From the NCBI GenBank assembly GCA_028705785.1, contig JAQWCT010000004.1, positions 1 through 29,597 of the forward strand: 29,597 nucleotides of DNA. The letters are read 5' to 3'. The translations under genes were made by a program, and so were the position numbers. This DNA comes from Sulfurospirillaceae bacterium (GTDB lineage Bacteria > Campylobacterota > Campylobacteria > Campylobacterales > Sulfurospirillaceae). Below are positions 1-8,450 of this stretch, piece after piece. The notes below the pieces were generated by a model. That model did not search any database and was not told where the DNA came from. It saw only the letters and a list, made by a program, of their open reading frames with translations. The stretch's first letter is position 1. Every line of letters starts with the position of its first letter.

Positions 1-11
1 AGAGGTGAAAA

Positions 12-1430
12 ATGGTTGCACATTGTTATTTTGGCTCTACATGTAAAGAGGCTTTGCAGACTAAAGATATCTTCAGTCCTTATGATAAAAGAGTGGTTTC
101 AAAAGTGGCACTTTGCGATAAATTTGATGCCAACACTATCTTAGATATAGCCCAAAAAGCTTCTCTAAAAGCCAAAAATATACCTTTGCATCAAAGAATC
201 AATTGGCTTTTGGATGTAGCCCAAAAACTTGAACTAAGTCGTGAAGAGATGGCCCAAACCATCACGGATGAAGTAGGAAAACCCATTTCTTTTGCACGCA
301 TTGAAGTGGATAGATGTATTGAAACGATTAAACTCTCTGCCAATGCTATCTTACATGTAAACGGAGAAACTATTGATACGACTGCAACGCCAAGTGGAAA
401 AAAGAGTTTAGCTTTTTACAAAAGAGAACCTGTTGGCGTCGTTTTGGCGATTACGCCCTTTAACTTTCCGCTCAATTTAGTAGCCCATAAAATCGTTCCA
501 GCCCTTGTCGCTGGTAATGCTGTGATTTTGAAACCGACTTCCCAAGCGCCTCTTACTGCGTTTAAGTTTGCTAAAATGTTTATCGAAAGCTCCTTTGCCA
601 CGCCTGATGCACTTAGCCTGATTTACAGTGGCGAGGGTGTGAATGATGCTTTGGTGAGTAGTGATATCCCAAGGGTGATTAGCTTTACGGGAAGTTTGGC
701 AGTGGGGCGAGAAATCACTCAAAAAGCTGGTATTAAAAAAATTGCTTTAGAACTAGGCGGCAATGCCGCAACCTATATCGATACTTCAGCGGACATCAAA
801 ATGGCAGCATTACGATGTGCAGTGGGAGCCTTTATCAATTCAGGGCAAGTATGTATCTCTTTGCAGCGCATTTATGTGCATGAAGCCATTTATGAGGTAT
901 TTGCCCAAGCTTTGATGGAAGAGACAAAATCTTTACATGTAGGCTCTCCTTACGAGGAAAATACCTTTATAGGTCCGATGATTAATGAAAATGCCGTCCA
1001 AAAAGCCTTGCATTGGTTAGAGAGTGCGGTAAATGAGGGTGCTAAAGTAGTCTGTGGCTTTACATGTAAGGATTTGATGTTTGCTCCAACCATCGTGAGT
1101 GAAGTGACGCAGACTATGAATATCGTGTGTGAAGAAGTGTTTGCACCCATCGTCTCGCTCATCAAAGTCAAAACCTATGAAGAAGCCAAAGAAAAAATGA
1201 ATCATTCTCCTTATGGACTTCAATACTCAATTTTTTCCAATGACCTCAAAATGGTACAAGATGCCATTGATAATTTAGAAGCAGGAGGCGTAGTCATTAA
1301 CGATATTCCCACCCTTCGGTTTGATATTCAGCCTTATGGCGGTAGTAAAAACAGTGGTATTGGTAAAGAGGGGCCAAAATATGCTCTTTTAGATGACTAC
1401 ACCCAAATAAAATCTGTGGTAATATGCTAA
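12..1430 (+). CDS. Aldehyde dehydrogenase family protein (NAD(P)+-dependent)
   Basis: Soluble enzyme of the ALDH superfamily, oxidising an aldehyde to an acid with NAD(P)+. At 472 residues it has the usual family length. Visible motifs are TPFNFP with the oxyanion-hole Asn at N151, the cofactor-loop KPTSQAP, ELGGN with the general base E247, and the catalytic cysteine C281 in GQVCIS, followed by EEVFAPI near residue 375. The ATG at 12 is supported by AGAGGTG just upstream. The sequence looks like the lactaldehyde/succinate-semialdehyde branch, but the substrate cannot be read from it. The gene carries four copies of the TACATGTA palindrome described elsewhere. One of them (38-45) puts an odd Ser-Thr-Cys-Lys into the N-terminus. 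The peroxiredoxin gene follows 18 bases later on the same strand. Family assignment is secure; the precise activity is unknown. Confidence 0.9.
   Translation: MVAHCYFGSTCKEALQTKDIFSPYDKRVVSKVALCDKFDANTILDIAQKASLKAKNIPLHQRINWLLDVAQKLELSREEMAQTITDEVGKPISFARIEVDRCIETIKLSANAILHVNGETIDTTATPSGKKSLAFYKREPVGVVLAITPFNFPLNLVAHKIVPALVAGNAVILKPTSQAPLTAFKFAKMFIESSFATPDALSLIYSGEGVNDALVSSDIPRVISFTGSLAVGREITQKAGIKKIALELGGNAATYIDTSADIKMAALRCAVGAFINSGQVCISLQRIYVHEAIYEVFAQALMEETKSLHVGSPYEENTFIGPMINENAVQKALHWLESAVNEGAKVVCGFTCKDLMFAPTIVSEVTQTMNIVCEEVFAPIVSLIKVKTYEEAKEKMNHSPYGLQYSIFSNDLKMVQDAIDNLEAGGVVINDIPTLRFDIQPYGGSKNSGIGKEGPKYALLDDYTQIKSVVIC
38..45. repeat. Dispersed palindrome, variant (TACATGTA)
   Basis: CTACATGTAA within codons 9-12 of the aldehyde dehydrogenase, read as Ser-Thr-Cys-Lys. 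Confidence 0.8.
351..360. repeat. Dispersed palindrome TTACATGTAA
   Basis: Exact copy in the aldehyde dehydrogenase gene, read as Leu-His-Val. Confidence 0.9.
933..942. repeat. Dispersed palindrome, variant TTACATGTAG
   Basis: One-base variant in the aldehyde dehydrogenase gene, read as Leu-His-Val-Gly. Confidence 0.8.
1060..1069. repeat. Dispersed palindrome TTACATGTAA
   Basis: Exact copy in the aldehyde dehydrogenase gene, read as Phe-Thr-Cys-Lys, only 127 bases after the previous copy. Confidence 0.9.
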
Positions 1431-1448
1431 AAAATAAAAGGAATCAAT

Positions 1449-1916
1449 ATGTTCAAAATTGGAGAAAAAGCACCAGCATTAAGTTTACCAAATCAAGATG
1501 AGGTTGAAATTTCACTTCGTGATTTAGAGGGAAAATGGATTGTTTTGTATTTTTACCCTAAAGACAATACCCCTGGATGTACGACTGAAGCATGTGATTT
1601 TACAGCGGCACTTCCTAATTTTGATGGGCTTAATGCGGTCATTCTAGGGGTAAGTCCTGATAGTCCTAAAAAACATCGTAGTTTCATCGAAAAGCAGAAA
1701 TTAGGGCTTACGCTATTAGCTGATGAGAGTACTGAAGTAGCACAAAGTTATGGTGTTTGGCAGCTCAAAAAGTTTTGTGGAAAAGAGTATATGGGCATTG
1801 TTCGTTCAACCTTTTTGATTAATCCGGAGGGAAAAATTGCTTCGATTTGGGAAAATGTCAAAGTGGCTGGACACGCAAATGTGGTCAAAGAAAAGTTAGA
1901 GGCGCTACAAAAGTAG
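1449..1916 (+). CDS. bcp: Thioredoxin-dependent thiol peroxidase (Bcp/PrxQ peroxiredoxin)
   Basis: Cytoplasmic peroxiredoxin that reduces H2O2 and organic hydroperoxides using thioredoxin. The 155-residue length is normal. The active-site stretch NTPGCTTEACDF contains the peroxidatic C44 and the resolving C49, five residues apart, which is the signature of the atypical two-cysteine Bcp/PrxQ group. The YFYPKDNTPGC strand-loop and a later R-S-T-F-L-I segment fit the AhpC/TSA fold. AAAAGGAATCAAT before the ATG supplies a ribosome binding site. It follows the aldehyde dehydrogenase by 18 bases and may be co-transcribed with it. A hairpin overlapping its stop codon separates it from the convergent gene. 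Aerobic or microaerobic stress defence is expected in Campylobacterota. Confidence 0.93.
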   Translation: MFKIGEKAPALSLPNQDEVEISLRDLEGKWIVLYFYPKDNTPGCTTEACDFTAALPNFDGLNAVILGVSPDSPKKHRSFIEKQKLGLTLLADESTEVAQSYGVWQLKKFCGKEYMGIVRSTFLINPEGKIASIWENVKVAGHANVVKEKLEALQK

Positions 1917-1922
1917 CACCTC
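1899..1922. terminator. Hairpin between convergent genes
   Basis: GAGGCGCTAC (1899-1908), an AAAA loop and GTAGCACCTC (1913-1922) form a ten-pair stem with one mismatch. The stem includes the peroxiredoxin stop codon and abuts the stop of the minus-strand gene. Only a weak T-rich tail (TTAATT) follows on the plus strand, so bidirectional termination is likely but not certain. Confidence 0.55.
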
Positions 1923-4784
1923 TTAATTGCTGATAGTTACTTCACAACCCACCCAACTTTCTCTGATAGCATCACTTGATTTAAGCTCTCCTTTGAGAAT
2001 TTTGGGTGATGCTATTTTTTGAATTTGCGTGAGATTTTGGATGATGGCATCGGCTCTTTGATGTGCCAATGTATTAAGCTCTTCAGGAGTTATTACCAGT
2101 GTAAGAGCAATTTTTGATTTAAAATTTTCATGAATGGTACCAAAATCAAGTTTTTCGTCTTTGTATCCTTTGATAAGGTTATCATAGGCATCTTGAGAGA
2201 ACTTTTTGACAAACAGTGTTTTGATAGCTTTACCGTAACTATTTTCCTCTTTACTCCCTTTCGTAATTGCTTCAATTTGTCTTTCAATGGCGTTTTCTCT
2301 GATGGCTAAAGTATCAACTTCTTCGTTGAAACTTGGCGTGATGATAAGTTTGAGCTCAGGTTTTTTCTCTAAAATCTGTCGATACTGATCCATCTTCTCT
2401 TCTTCTGAAGCAATTATCTGATATTCGCCTCCGCTAAATTCAACACTTTTAAGCGTTTCTGTTTCAATCCCAAGAAGTGAGCCAATAAGGCTAAAAGGTG
2501 AAGTAAGAATGCTACCAATGAGATTGCCAAATGCTTTCCAGACAATTGCGCCATATTTAAAATCAGGGTCATTTAAATCTCCACTTACAGGAAGATTTAG
2601 ATCGATTTGACCTTTAGAGTCTTTTAAAATAGCGATAGCAAGACCCAAAGGAAGATTGGTGGCATCTTCACTTTCTATCTTGTCTCCTAGCGTTAAAGAG
2701 TCTATATTGATTTTATTGGCACCCTCCATCATTCCTTTTTTGATTTTATAAGATAAATCCATAGAGAGTTTCCCTTTTTGAATCGCATAACCTACAAACT
2801 TACCAGAATAGGGTGTCAATGAGGGCATATCGATATTTTTAAAGAGAATTTTGAGATTGGCGTTATCCTTAAAAGCAAAAGGAAGAATCGAGCCTTCTAT
2901 CTTGGAATAACCGTATTTATCTACTTTCCCTTCCAATAAGAGTTTTGAAGGTTTAGTATTTTTAGTATTGAGCGCTGAAAAAGTACCATTAAGATTGTTG
3001 ATAAAAGTGGCAAAAGGGATGGGAAGAGAAGCATCTTTAAAGTTAGCACTGCCTCCTTTGAGACTCATTGTGCCAAAGACGATTTCCATCTCTTTTGGTT
3101 GGCTCTTCTGAGTACTTTTTGTAGTAGGAATTGGCTTAAGAATATTGGTAAAATTACTACTTTTATCTTTTTTAATATCCAAATTAACATAAGGTTTATT
3201 GAGCGTAATTTTCCCTACATGTAAGGAATTGGGTGCTGTATTGTAGGCAAGTGTGTCAATTAAAAGTTTATCCCATGCAATGATAGGTTGATTAAAGCTA
3301 TCATTGATGACAAGTTTGCTCAAATCTAAAGAAGTATCAAGTTTGATAAGGGCGTCTTTTTTTTCTTCGAAAGAGGCATCTAGTTTTGCTTTAAGGGAAA
3401 GTAAGCCCTCCTTGAGTGATAAGGTAGTAAAAGGCTCTAAATAAGGTTGTATTTTGGCAATTGATAATGCAGTCGTTTCGATAGATGCGCTAATGGCTAT
3501 CGTTTGTGGAATGACTGAGCCTTTAATTTTAAGTTGAGACTTGTCATCAATTTTGCTTGATAAATCGTAGTTAATGGCTTGCTTGGGTTCAAGTGTGATG
3601 TTTTGTGCACCAAAAGTTACTTCGGAAAATTTAGTTTTTCCATTTTGTTTGACATTGGTATCTAAAAAATCAATTTGACCTTGCGTTAAAGTAAGTTTTT
3701 TGAGCAAAAAAGACCAAGGAATAGGGGTTTCTTTGGATGTGGATAAAGTTGTTTTGGTATTGGTTTTTGCTGGCACAAAGAGTTTAACAAGGTTGAGTTC
3801 GTAATTTTTTTCTAATTCCATATCGATAAATGGTTCTAAAATAGCTACCGAATCAATGCTAACTTGTGCTTTTGGCCACTCAAAATTAATATCGTCAATG
3901 GATAATTTGGGAATGCTTATAAGCTTTTTTTGCTTTTCATCTTGAATGATGACTTTTTCTAAAGATAGGTTTGCTTTTTCGATAGAGATTAAGGGCGTTT
4001 CTTTACTGAAATCAATTGAAAATGGAAGGTATAATGAAAGGTCACCTTGTTTAAGCGTAGCTTTATAATCTTCCATAAGATAAGTCCAAAATGGGGGAAG
4101 TCCAATTTGTTTGATTTCAAGTTTCCCATGAAGTTTGAGCGGATCTAAGGCAACACTACTGGCTAAAGAAATTTTTTCCTCGTTTTGAAGGACTGATTTA
4201 AGGGCATGGATGCTTAAATCATCTTTTTGCAAACCAAGATTGGTAATCGTGTAATTTAATGGTCCGAGATGTACTGAAAATGGTTCTTTTGTTCTTTCAT
4301 GTTGAAAAAAAATATCACCATTTTTAATGTCAATTTGTCCTATTAAAAAAGGTAGAGGCGTATCGTTTTTTTCTGTGGTATTGGTTTCCGCAGTTGTTGG
4401 CATAGAAGCAAATATACGCATGAGATTTAAAGAACCATTTTCATCGATCTTAGCATCAAGAGATGGAGTGTCAATTGAAACGGATTGGATAAAAATTTCT
4501 TTTTTAAATAAAAAAGAGGGCTCATAATTCACATAAATATGCTCAAAACCGATAACTTTTTTTTGTGTCTCGTCATGAAGAGAAAGATGGTCAACTTTTA
4601 GTTCAAAGGTGAAAGGGTTAAACGCCATTTTCTCGATACGAATATCGAGGTTTAGCTGTTCTTTGAGTAAAGGAGGTATTTTGCTTACCGCAAGCCAAGG
4701 TAAAAGAAAAAATCCACACAGTGTGTAGAGCAAAGGAAGAAAAACAGACCAAAACCAAATACTCTTAAGACACTTTTTGAACAT
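1923..4784 (-). CDS. AsmA-like / DUF748 envelope protein
   Basis: Large (953-residue) envelope protein of the DUF748/AsmA-like superfamily, whose members are anchored in the inner membrane and extend through the periplasm, and some of which move phospholipid toward the outer membrane. The N-terminus has a basic cap and one hydrophobic helix (about residues 8-30). The middle is a long series of beta-strand repeats with many short Asp/Ser/Lys loops. Near residues 680-750 is the family's hallmark segment with LNLPVSGDLNDPDF and IGSLLG. The last 170 residues are helical and include an ALAxxRAD-like run recalling OmpA-like ends. The ATG at 4784 is preferred over one at 4805 because AAGGAG lies seven bases before it. 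Function is inferred from the family only. One TACATGTA palindrome lies at 3215-3224. Confidence 0.8.
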   Translation of the reverse strand: MFKKCLKSIWFWSVFLPLLYTLCGFFLLPWLAVSKIPPLLKEQLNLDIRIEKMAFNPFTFELKVDHLSLHDETQKKVIGFEHIYVNYEPSFLFKKEIFIQSVSIDTPSLDAKIDENGSLNLMRIFASMPTTAETNTTEKNDTPLPFLIGQIDIKNGDIFFQHERTKEPFSVHLGPLNYTITNLGLQKDDLSIHALKSVLQNEEKISLASSVALDPLKLHGKLEIKQIGLPPFWTYLMEDYKATLKQGDLSLYLPFSIDFSKETPLISIEKANLSLEKVIIQDEKQKKLISIPKLSIDDINFEWPKAQVSIDSVAILEPFIDMELEKNYELNLVKLFVPAKTNTKTTLSTSKETPIPWSFLLKKLTLTQGQIDFLDTNVKQNGKTKFSEVTFGAQNITLEPKQAINYDLSSKIDDKSQLKIKGSVIPQTIAISASIETTALSIAKIQPYLEPFTTLSLKEGLLSLKAKLDASFEEKKDALIKLDTSLDLSKLVINDSFNQPIIAWDKLLIDTLAYNTAPNSLHVGKITLNKPYVNLDIKKDKSSNFTNILKPIPTTKSTQKSQPKEMEIVFGTMSLKGGSANFKDASLPIPFATFINNLNGTFSALNTKNTKPSKLLLEGKVDKYGYSKIEGSILPFAFKDNANLKILFKNIDMPSLTPYSGKFVGYAIQKGKLSMDLSYKIKKGMMEGANKINIDSLTLGDKIESEDATNLPLGLAIAILKDSKGQIDLNLPVSGDLNDPDFKYGAIVWKAFGNLIGSILTSPFSLIGSLLGIETETLKSVEFSGGEYQIIASEEEKMDQYRQILEKKPELKLIITPSFNEEVDTLAIRENAIERQIEAITKGSKEENSYGKAIKTLFVKKFSQDAYDNLIKGYKDEKLDFGTIHENFKSKIALTLVITPEELNTLAHQRADAIIQNLTQIQKIASPKILKGELKSSDAIRESWVGCEVTISN
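3215..3224. repeat. Dispersed palindrome, variant CTACATGTAA
   Basis: One-base variant in the DUF748 gene, read on the minus strand as Leu-His-Val-Gly. Confidence 0.8.
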
Positions 4785-4812
4785 CCAAAACTCCTTAATG
4801 TACATTGGAGTT

Positions 4813-4818
4813 ATTATA
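4813..4818 (-). promoter_or_regulatory. -10 element of the DUF748 gene
   Basis: TATAAT on the minus strand, within TAGTATAAT, 29 bases from the chosen ATG. It is back to back with the promoter of the divergent queH gene. No convincing -35 was seen, as is usual for Campylobacterota sigma-70 promoters. Confidence 0.5.
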
Positions 4819-4827
4819 CTATAGTCG

Positions 4828-4836
4828 TGCTATAAT
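4828..4836 (+). promoter_or_regulatory. Extended -10 promoter of queH
   Basis: TGCTATAAT matches the TGnTATAAT extended -10. The expected start of transcription near 4843 leaves a leader of about 20 bases before the queH ATG at 4863. The same element shape recurs at 14501 and 15684. Confidence 0.6.
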
Positions 4837-4862
4837 TCGCAAAATAAATATGAAAGTCAATT

Positions 4863-5939
4863 ATGCTAGTTCATATCTGCTGTTCCGTTGATAGCCATTT
4901 TTTTCTTCAAAAACTCCAATTAGAGTACCCTGAGGAAACACTCATAGGTTTTTTTTATGACCCTAATATTCATCCTTTTTCTGAGTATTCGTTAAGACTT
5001 TTAGATGTAAAGCGTAGTTGCCAAAAGTTAGGGATAGTCTTACATGTAGGCGAATATGACTATGAAGGATGGATAGAAGCGGTTAGGGGATTGGAAAATG
5101 AACCAGAAAAAGGCAAACGATGTTTGGTTTGTTTTGATAACAGGTTAGAGAAAACAGCCCTGAAAGCACTAGAATTAGGTGAAATAAAAATAACAACAAC
5201 TTTACTAACAAGCCCTAAAAAATCCATTGAAAGTTTACAAAAATCTCTTTTGGAGATTGCCCAAAAATTTGATTTAGAGATGGTCGCACCTGATTTTAGA
5301 AAAAATGGTGGCACCACAGAACAATTTGCTTTGGCTAAGAAAGATCAGCTTTATCATCAAGATTATTGTGGTTGCTTTTTTGCTCTCAGTGTCCAAAGAG
5401 AGCAACAAGAACGATTGAAGGATGAACTCTTTTCTCCTCTTGCCCCTCAAATTTTACCTTCTTCTATTGAAGAACGAATAGCTTTGTATGAAAAGGTGAT
5501 GGCTTGTGAGGAGGCGGGAATAAAATTTAGATTAAGACGAGAAAAGTTCCTTAACTATCGTCTTTTAAGAGCTTGGGTGAAAAATATACACCAAGAAGTC
5601 ATACCGAGTTATTTTTTATTTTATTCTCATTTTAAAAAAGAGATAACCAAAGGAAGCTTTGATGAAAAAGGCTTTTTTTCAAAAGAAGAAGTGTGTTTTG
5701 TTACGCTTGAAGCTTTTAATGAATTTGCCAGTACTTCCTATGAGAGCGTTGTCACAATGCTCAAAAACCCACCATCAATAGAACAAGAAATAGACTTTAG
5801 GATACAACTTTTGGAGACAAAATTATTCAATTTATCTCCCATTATCATCCTAGATAGCATTAAAATAGGTAGATATGAAATCTATGCTTTATCTAAAACA
5901 TACCATGACATTAGAGAAAATTTAGTATTAATGAGGTAA
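4863..5939 (+). CDS. queH: Epoxyqueuosine reductase QueH, with long C-terminal extension
   Basis: Last step of queuosine biosynthesis in tRNA: reduction of epoxyqueuosine to queuosine, done by QueH (DUF208) where QueG is absent. The metal-binding cysteines are visible: C6-C7 in HICCSVDS, C87/C90 in RCLVCFDNRL, and C169/C171 in DYCGCF. TTLLTSPKKS and FRKNGGTTE are also family landmarks. Classical QueH ends near residue 185. This protein continues to 358 with a charged, helical region of no domain I recognise (about 186-358), so it is nearly double length. The ATG at 4863 is the first in frame after the -10; the ribosome site is weak. A TTACATGTAG palindrome at 5040 encodes Leu-His-Val. Assignment of the first half is strong; the role of the extension is unknown. 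Confidence 0.88.
   Translation: MLVHICCSVDSHFFLQKLQLEYPEETLIGFFYDPNIHPFSEYSLRLLDVKRSCQKLGIVLHVGEYDYEGWIEAVRGLENEPEKGKRCLVCFDNRLEKTALKALELGEIKITTTLLTSPKKSIESLQKSLLEIAQKFDLEMVAPDFRKNGGTTEQFALAKKDQLYHQDYCGCFFALSVQREQQERLKDELFSPLAPQILPSSIEERIALYEKVMACEEAGIKFRLRREKFLNYRLLRAWVKNIHQEVIPSYFLFYSHFKKEITKGSFDEKGFFSKEEVCFVTLEAFNEFASTSYESVVTMLKNPPSIEQEIDFRIQLLETKLFNLSPIIILDSIKIGRYEIYALSKTYHDIRENLVLMR
5040..5049. repeat. Dispersed palindrome, variant TTACATGTAG
   Basis: One-base variant in queH, read as Leu-His-Val-Gly. Confidence 0.8.
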
Positions 5940-5970
5940 AATAATAGAATTTTGTTAGAAGGCTTTAAAT

Positions 5971-6417
5971 ATGATAGATGTCGTAGAAATTCAAAAAATA
6001 CTTCCACACCGCTTTCCTTTTTTATTGATTGATAGAGTAACCGCAATCACACCTAGCCATACCATAGAGGCCTATAAAAATGTTACGATTGGCGAACAGA
6101 TTTTTCAAGGTCACTTTCCTGATCATCCCATTTATCCAGGCGTTATGATTATCGAAGGTATGGCACAAGCCGGTGCAGTTCTTGCCTTTAAAAGCATGGA
6201 TGAAGAAGGACAAGAGGGCGCTAAAGATAAAGTCGTTTATTTTATGAGCATTGATAATGCAAAATTTAGACATCCTGTAAGACCAGGAGATAAGCTTGTG
6301 TATAAGCTCGGTGTTATAAAACATAGAGGCAATATTTGGGTTTTAGATAGTAAAGCTTTTGTTGACGATAAACTGGTTGCAGAAGCAGAACTTAAAGCTA
6401 TGATGGTGGACAAGTAA
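5971..6417 (+). CDS. fabZ: 3-hydroxyacyl-ACP dehydratase FabZ
   Basis: Dehydrates 3-hydroxyacyl-ACP in type II fatty acid elongation and also balances the 3-hydroxyacyl-ACP pool used by LpxA. The hot-dog fold signature GHFPDHPIYPGVMIIEGMAQAG is present, with catalytic H48 and E62. At 148 residues the length is typical. AGAAGG precedes the ATG by nine bases. It is followed by lpxA after one base, so the two enzymes competing for the same acyl-ACP are translated from one message, an arrangement found in many Gram-negative bacteria. No frame damage is seen. Confidence 0.96.
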   Translation: MIDVVEIQKILPHRFPFLLIDRVTAITPSHTIEAYKNVTIGEQIFQGHFPDHPIYPGVMIIEGMAQAGAVLAFKSMDEEGQEGAKDKVVYFMSIDNAKFRHPVRPGDKLVYKLGVIKHRGNIWVLDSKAFVDDKLVAEAELKAMMVDK

Positions 6418-6418
6418 C

Positions 6419-7213
6419 ATGCAAGAAATTCATCCTACCGCCATTATCGAAGAGGGTGCAACTTTAGCAGATGATATCAAAATTGGGGCTTATGCCTTTG
6501 TTTCTTCAATGAGTACACTCAAAAGTGGTGTTGAAGTGATGCAAGGCGCTCAGATTTGTGGTATAACCAAGATTGGAGAAAATACCAAAATTTATCCTTA
6601 TGCCATAATTGGGACTCCGCCTCAGGATATGGGTTACAAGCTCGAAGATGATGTAAAAGTTGAGATAGGTCGAGATAACATCATTCGTGAATTTGTAACG
6701 ATTAATGCAGGTACTAGAAATGGTGGAGGTGTGACTAAAATCGGCAATAGTTGTTTTATTATGATCTATTGCCATATTGCGCATGATTGTCAGATAGGCA
6801 ATAATGTTATTATGGCAAATAATGCTACTTTAGCAGGACATGTTCATATTGGCTCATTTACAGTTATCGGGGGCATGACGCCTATTCATCAGTTTGTTCA
6901 TATTGGTGAGGGTGTAATGATAGGCGGTGCTAGTGCTGTGAGTCAAGATATTCCTCCTTTTTGTTTGGCTGAGGGAAATCGTGCGCTCATTCGAGGACTC
7001 AATAGTGTCGGTCTTAAACGAAGATTTGAGAAAGAAGACATTGCTAATATTCAAAATGCTTATAAACAGCTCTTTAGGAGTGAAAACCCTATCAAAGAAA
7101 CGGCTGCAAGGTTGTTGATGAGCGATAGCAGTAATGAAAAAGTCTTGCAAATGTGCAATTTTATTATGGAATCCAAACGAGGAATTCCTTATGAGAGGAA
7201 AAATAATGGTTAA
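6419..7213 (+). CDS. lpxA: UDP-N-acetylglucosamine acyltransferase LpxA
   Basis: First step of lipid A synthesis: transfer of a 3-hydroxyacyl chain from ACP to UDP-GlcNAc in the cytoplasm. The N-terminal two thirds is a left-handed beta helix of hexapeptide repeats, for example IKIGAYAFV, AQICGITKIG and MIGGASAV. The catalytic histidine region IAHDCQIGNN is clear. The C-terminal helical part (about 200-264) is present and the 264-residue length is standard. It starts one base after the fabZ stop, and its last codons overlap the start of clpX by eight bases, pointing to translational coupling. Confidence 0.96.
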   Translation: MQEIHPTAIIEEGATLADDIKIGAYAFVSSMSTLKSGVEVMQGAQICGITKIGENTKIYPYAIIGTPPQDMGYKLEDDVKVEIGRDNIIREFVTINAGTRNGGGVTKIGNSCFIMIYCHIAHDCQIGNNVIMANNATLAGHVHIGSFTVIGGMTPIHQFVHIGEGVMIGGASAVSQDIPPFCLAEGNRALIRGLNSVGLKRRFEKEDIANIQNAYKQLFRSENPIKETAARLLMSDSSNEKVLQMCNFIMESKRGIPYERKNNG

Positions 7214-8435
7214 TAGAGAGTGTAGTTTTTGTGGTTCGAAAGAGAGTAGTGACACAAGACTGATTGCAGGGGATGATGTTTTTATTTGTGAACATTGTGT
7301 TATCTCTGCGCATAAAATATTTTTTGGAGATGCAGCAGAAATTGTTACAACGAATGATGAAATGTTTGATCAAGAGTTATTGGCACCTAAAGAGTTAAAA
7401 AAAGTTTTAGATGATTTTGTGATCGGTCAAGATCAGGCTAAAAAGATATTTTCAGTTGGTGTGTATAATCACTATAAGAGAATTTTTAAACAAAGTACCA
7501 TTAAAGACGATACAGAGATTTCAAAATCAAATATTCTATTGATTGGACCAACAGGCAGTGGTAAGACGCTTATGGCACAAACACTAGCACGCTTTTTGAA
7601 TGTTCCTATTGCGATTTGTGATGCAACCAGTTTGACAGAAGCTGGATATGTTGGGGAAGATGTTGAAAATATTTTGACTAAATTACTTCAATGCGCCAAT
7701 GGCGATATCAAAAAAGCAGAACAAGGTATTGTATTTATCGATGAAATCGATAAGATTGCAAGAATGAGTGAAAATCGTTCTATTACCAGAGATGTTTCGG
7801 GTGAGGGCGTTCAGCAGGCATTATTGAAAATTATCGAAGGAAGTGTGGTCAACATTCCACCAAAGGGCGGACGAAAGCATCCTAATCAAGATTTTATTCA
7901 AATTGATACAACTAATATCTTATTTGTTTGTGCGGGAGCTTTTGATGGACTTGAAGAGATTATCAAACGCCGTATTGGTAAAAATGTATTAGGATTTGAG
8001 CAAGAAAAACGCACTAAAACACAAGATGCAGGACTCTTTGAACTTGTTGAACCAGATGATTTAGTACATTATGGATTGATTCCAGAACTTATTGGTCGTT
8101 TACATGTAACCGCAAAACTCTCTGCTATTACCAAAGATGACATGGTTCGCATTTTAACAGAACCAAAAAACGCTATCTATAAACAATATAGAAAACTTTT
8201 TGCTATTGATGATGTGGAACTTTCTTTTGAAAAAGAAGCCCTTGAAGCCGTAGCTGAACTTGCTATTAAGCGAAAGACGGGTGCGAGAGGACTTCGAAGT
8301 ATTATGGAAGACATGATGGTCGATGTGATGTATGAACTTCCAGAACTTGGGGGTTATGAGATTATGATTACGAAAGATTCTGTAATGAATGGTGAAAAAC
8401 CACTGTATATTAAAAAAGACAAAAAAAGCGCGTAA
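7206..8435 (+). CDS. clpX: ATP-dependent Clp protease ATP-binding subunit ClpX
   Basis: AAA+ unfoldase that feeds substrates to ClpP. In order: an N-terminal zinc finger (C6, C9, C28, C31), Walker A GPTGSGKT, the pore loop GYVGED, Walker B VFIDEIDKI, the RSITRDVSGEGVQQ segment, and the sensor-2 motif GARGLRSIMEDMM. The ClpP-docking loop reads VLGFEQE, so the usual IGF is LGF. The ATG at 7206 is chosen over an in-frame ATG at 7134 because it has GAGGAAA upstream and starts at the zinc finger; the product is 409 residues. It overlaps lpxA by eight bases. No clpP is nearby. A TTACATGTAA palindrome (8100-8109) lies inside the gene. Confidence 0.97.
   Translation: MVNRECSFCGSKESSDTRLIAGDDVFICEHCVISAHKIFFGDAAEIVTTNDEMFDQELLAPKELKKVLDDFVIGQDQAKKIFSVGVYNHYKRIFKQSTIKDDTEISKSNILLIGPTGSGKTLMAQTLARFLNVPIAICDATSLTEAGYVGEDVENILTKLLQCANGDIKKAEQGIVFIDEIDKIARMSENRSITRDVSGEGVQQALLKIIEGSVVNIPPKGGRKHPNQDFIQIDTTNILFVCAGAFDGLEEIIKRRIGKNVLGFEQEKRTKTQDAGLFELVEPDDLVHYGLIPELIGRLHVTAKLSAITKDDMVRILTEPKNAIYKQYRKLFAIDDVELSFEKEALEAVAELAIKRKTGARGLRSIMEDMMVDVMYELPELGGYEIMITKDSVMNGEKPLYIKKDKKSA
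8100..8109. repeat. Dispersed palindrome TTACATGTAA
   Basis: Exact copy in clpX, read as Leu-His-Val in GRLHVTAKL, a conserved part of the protein. Confidence 0.9.
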
Positions 8436-8450
8436 AGAAGGACATAAGGC

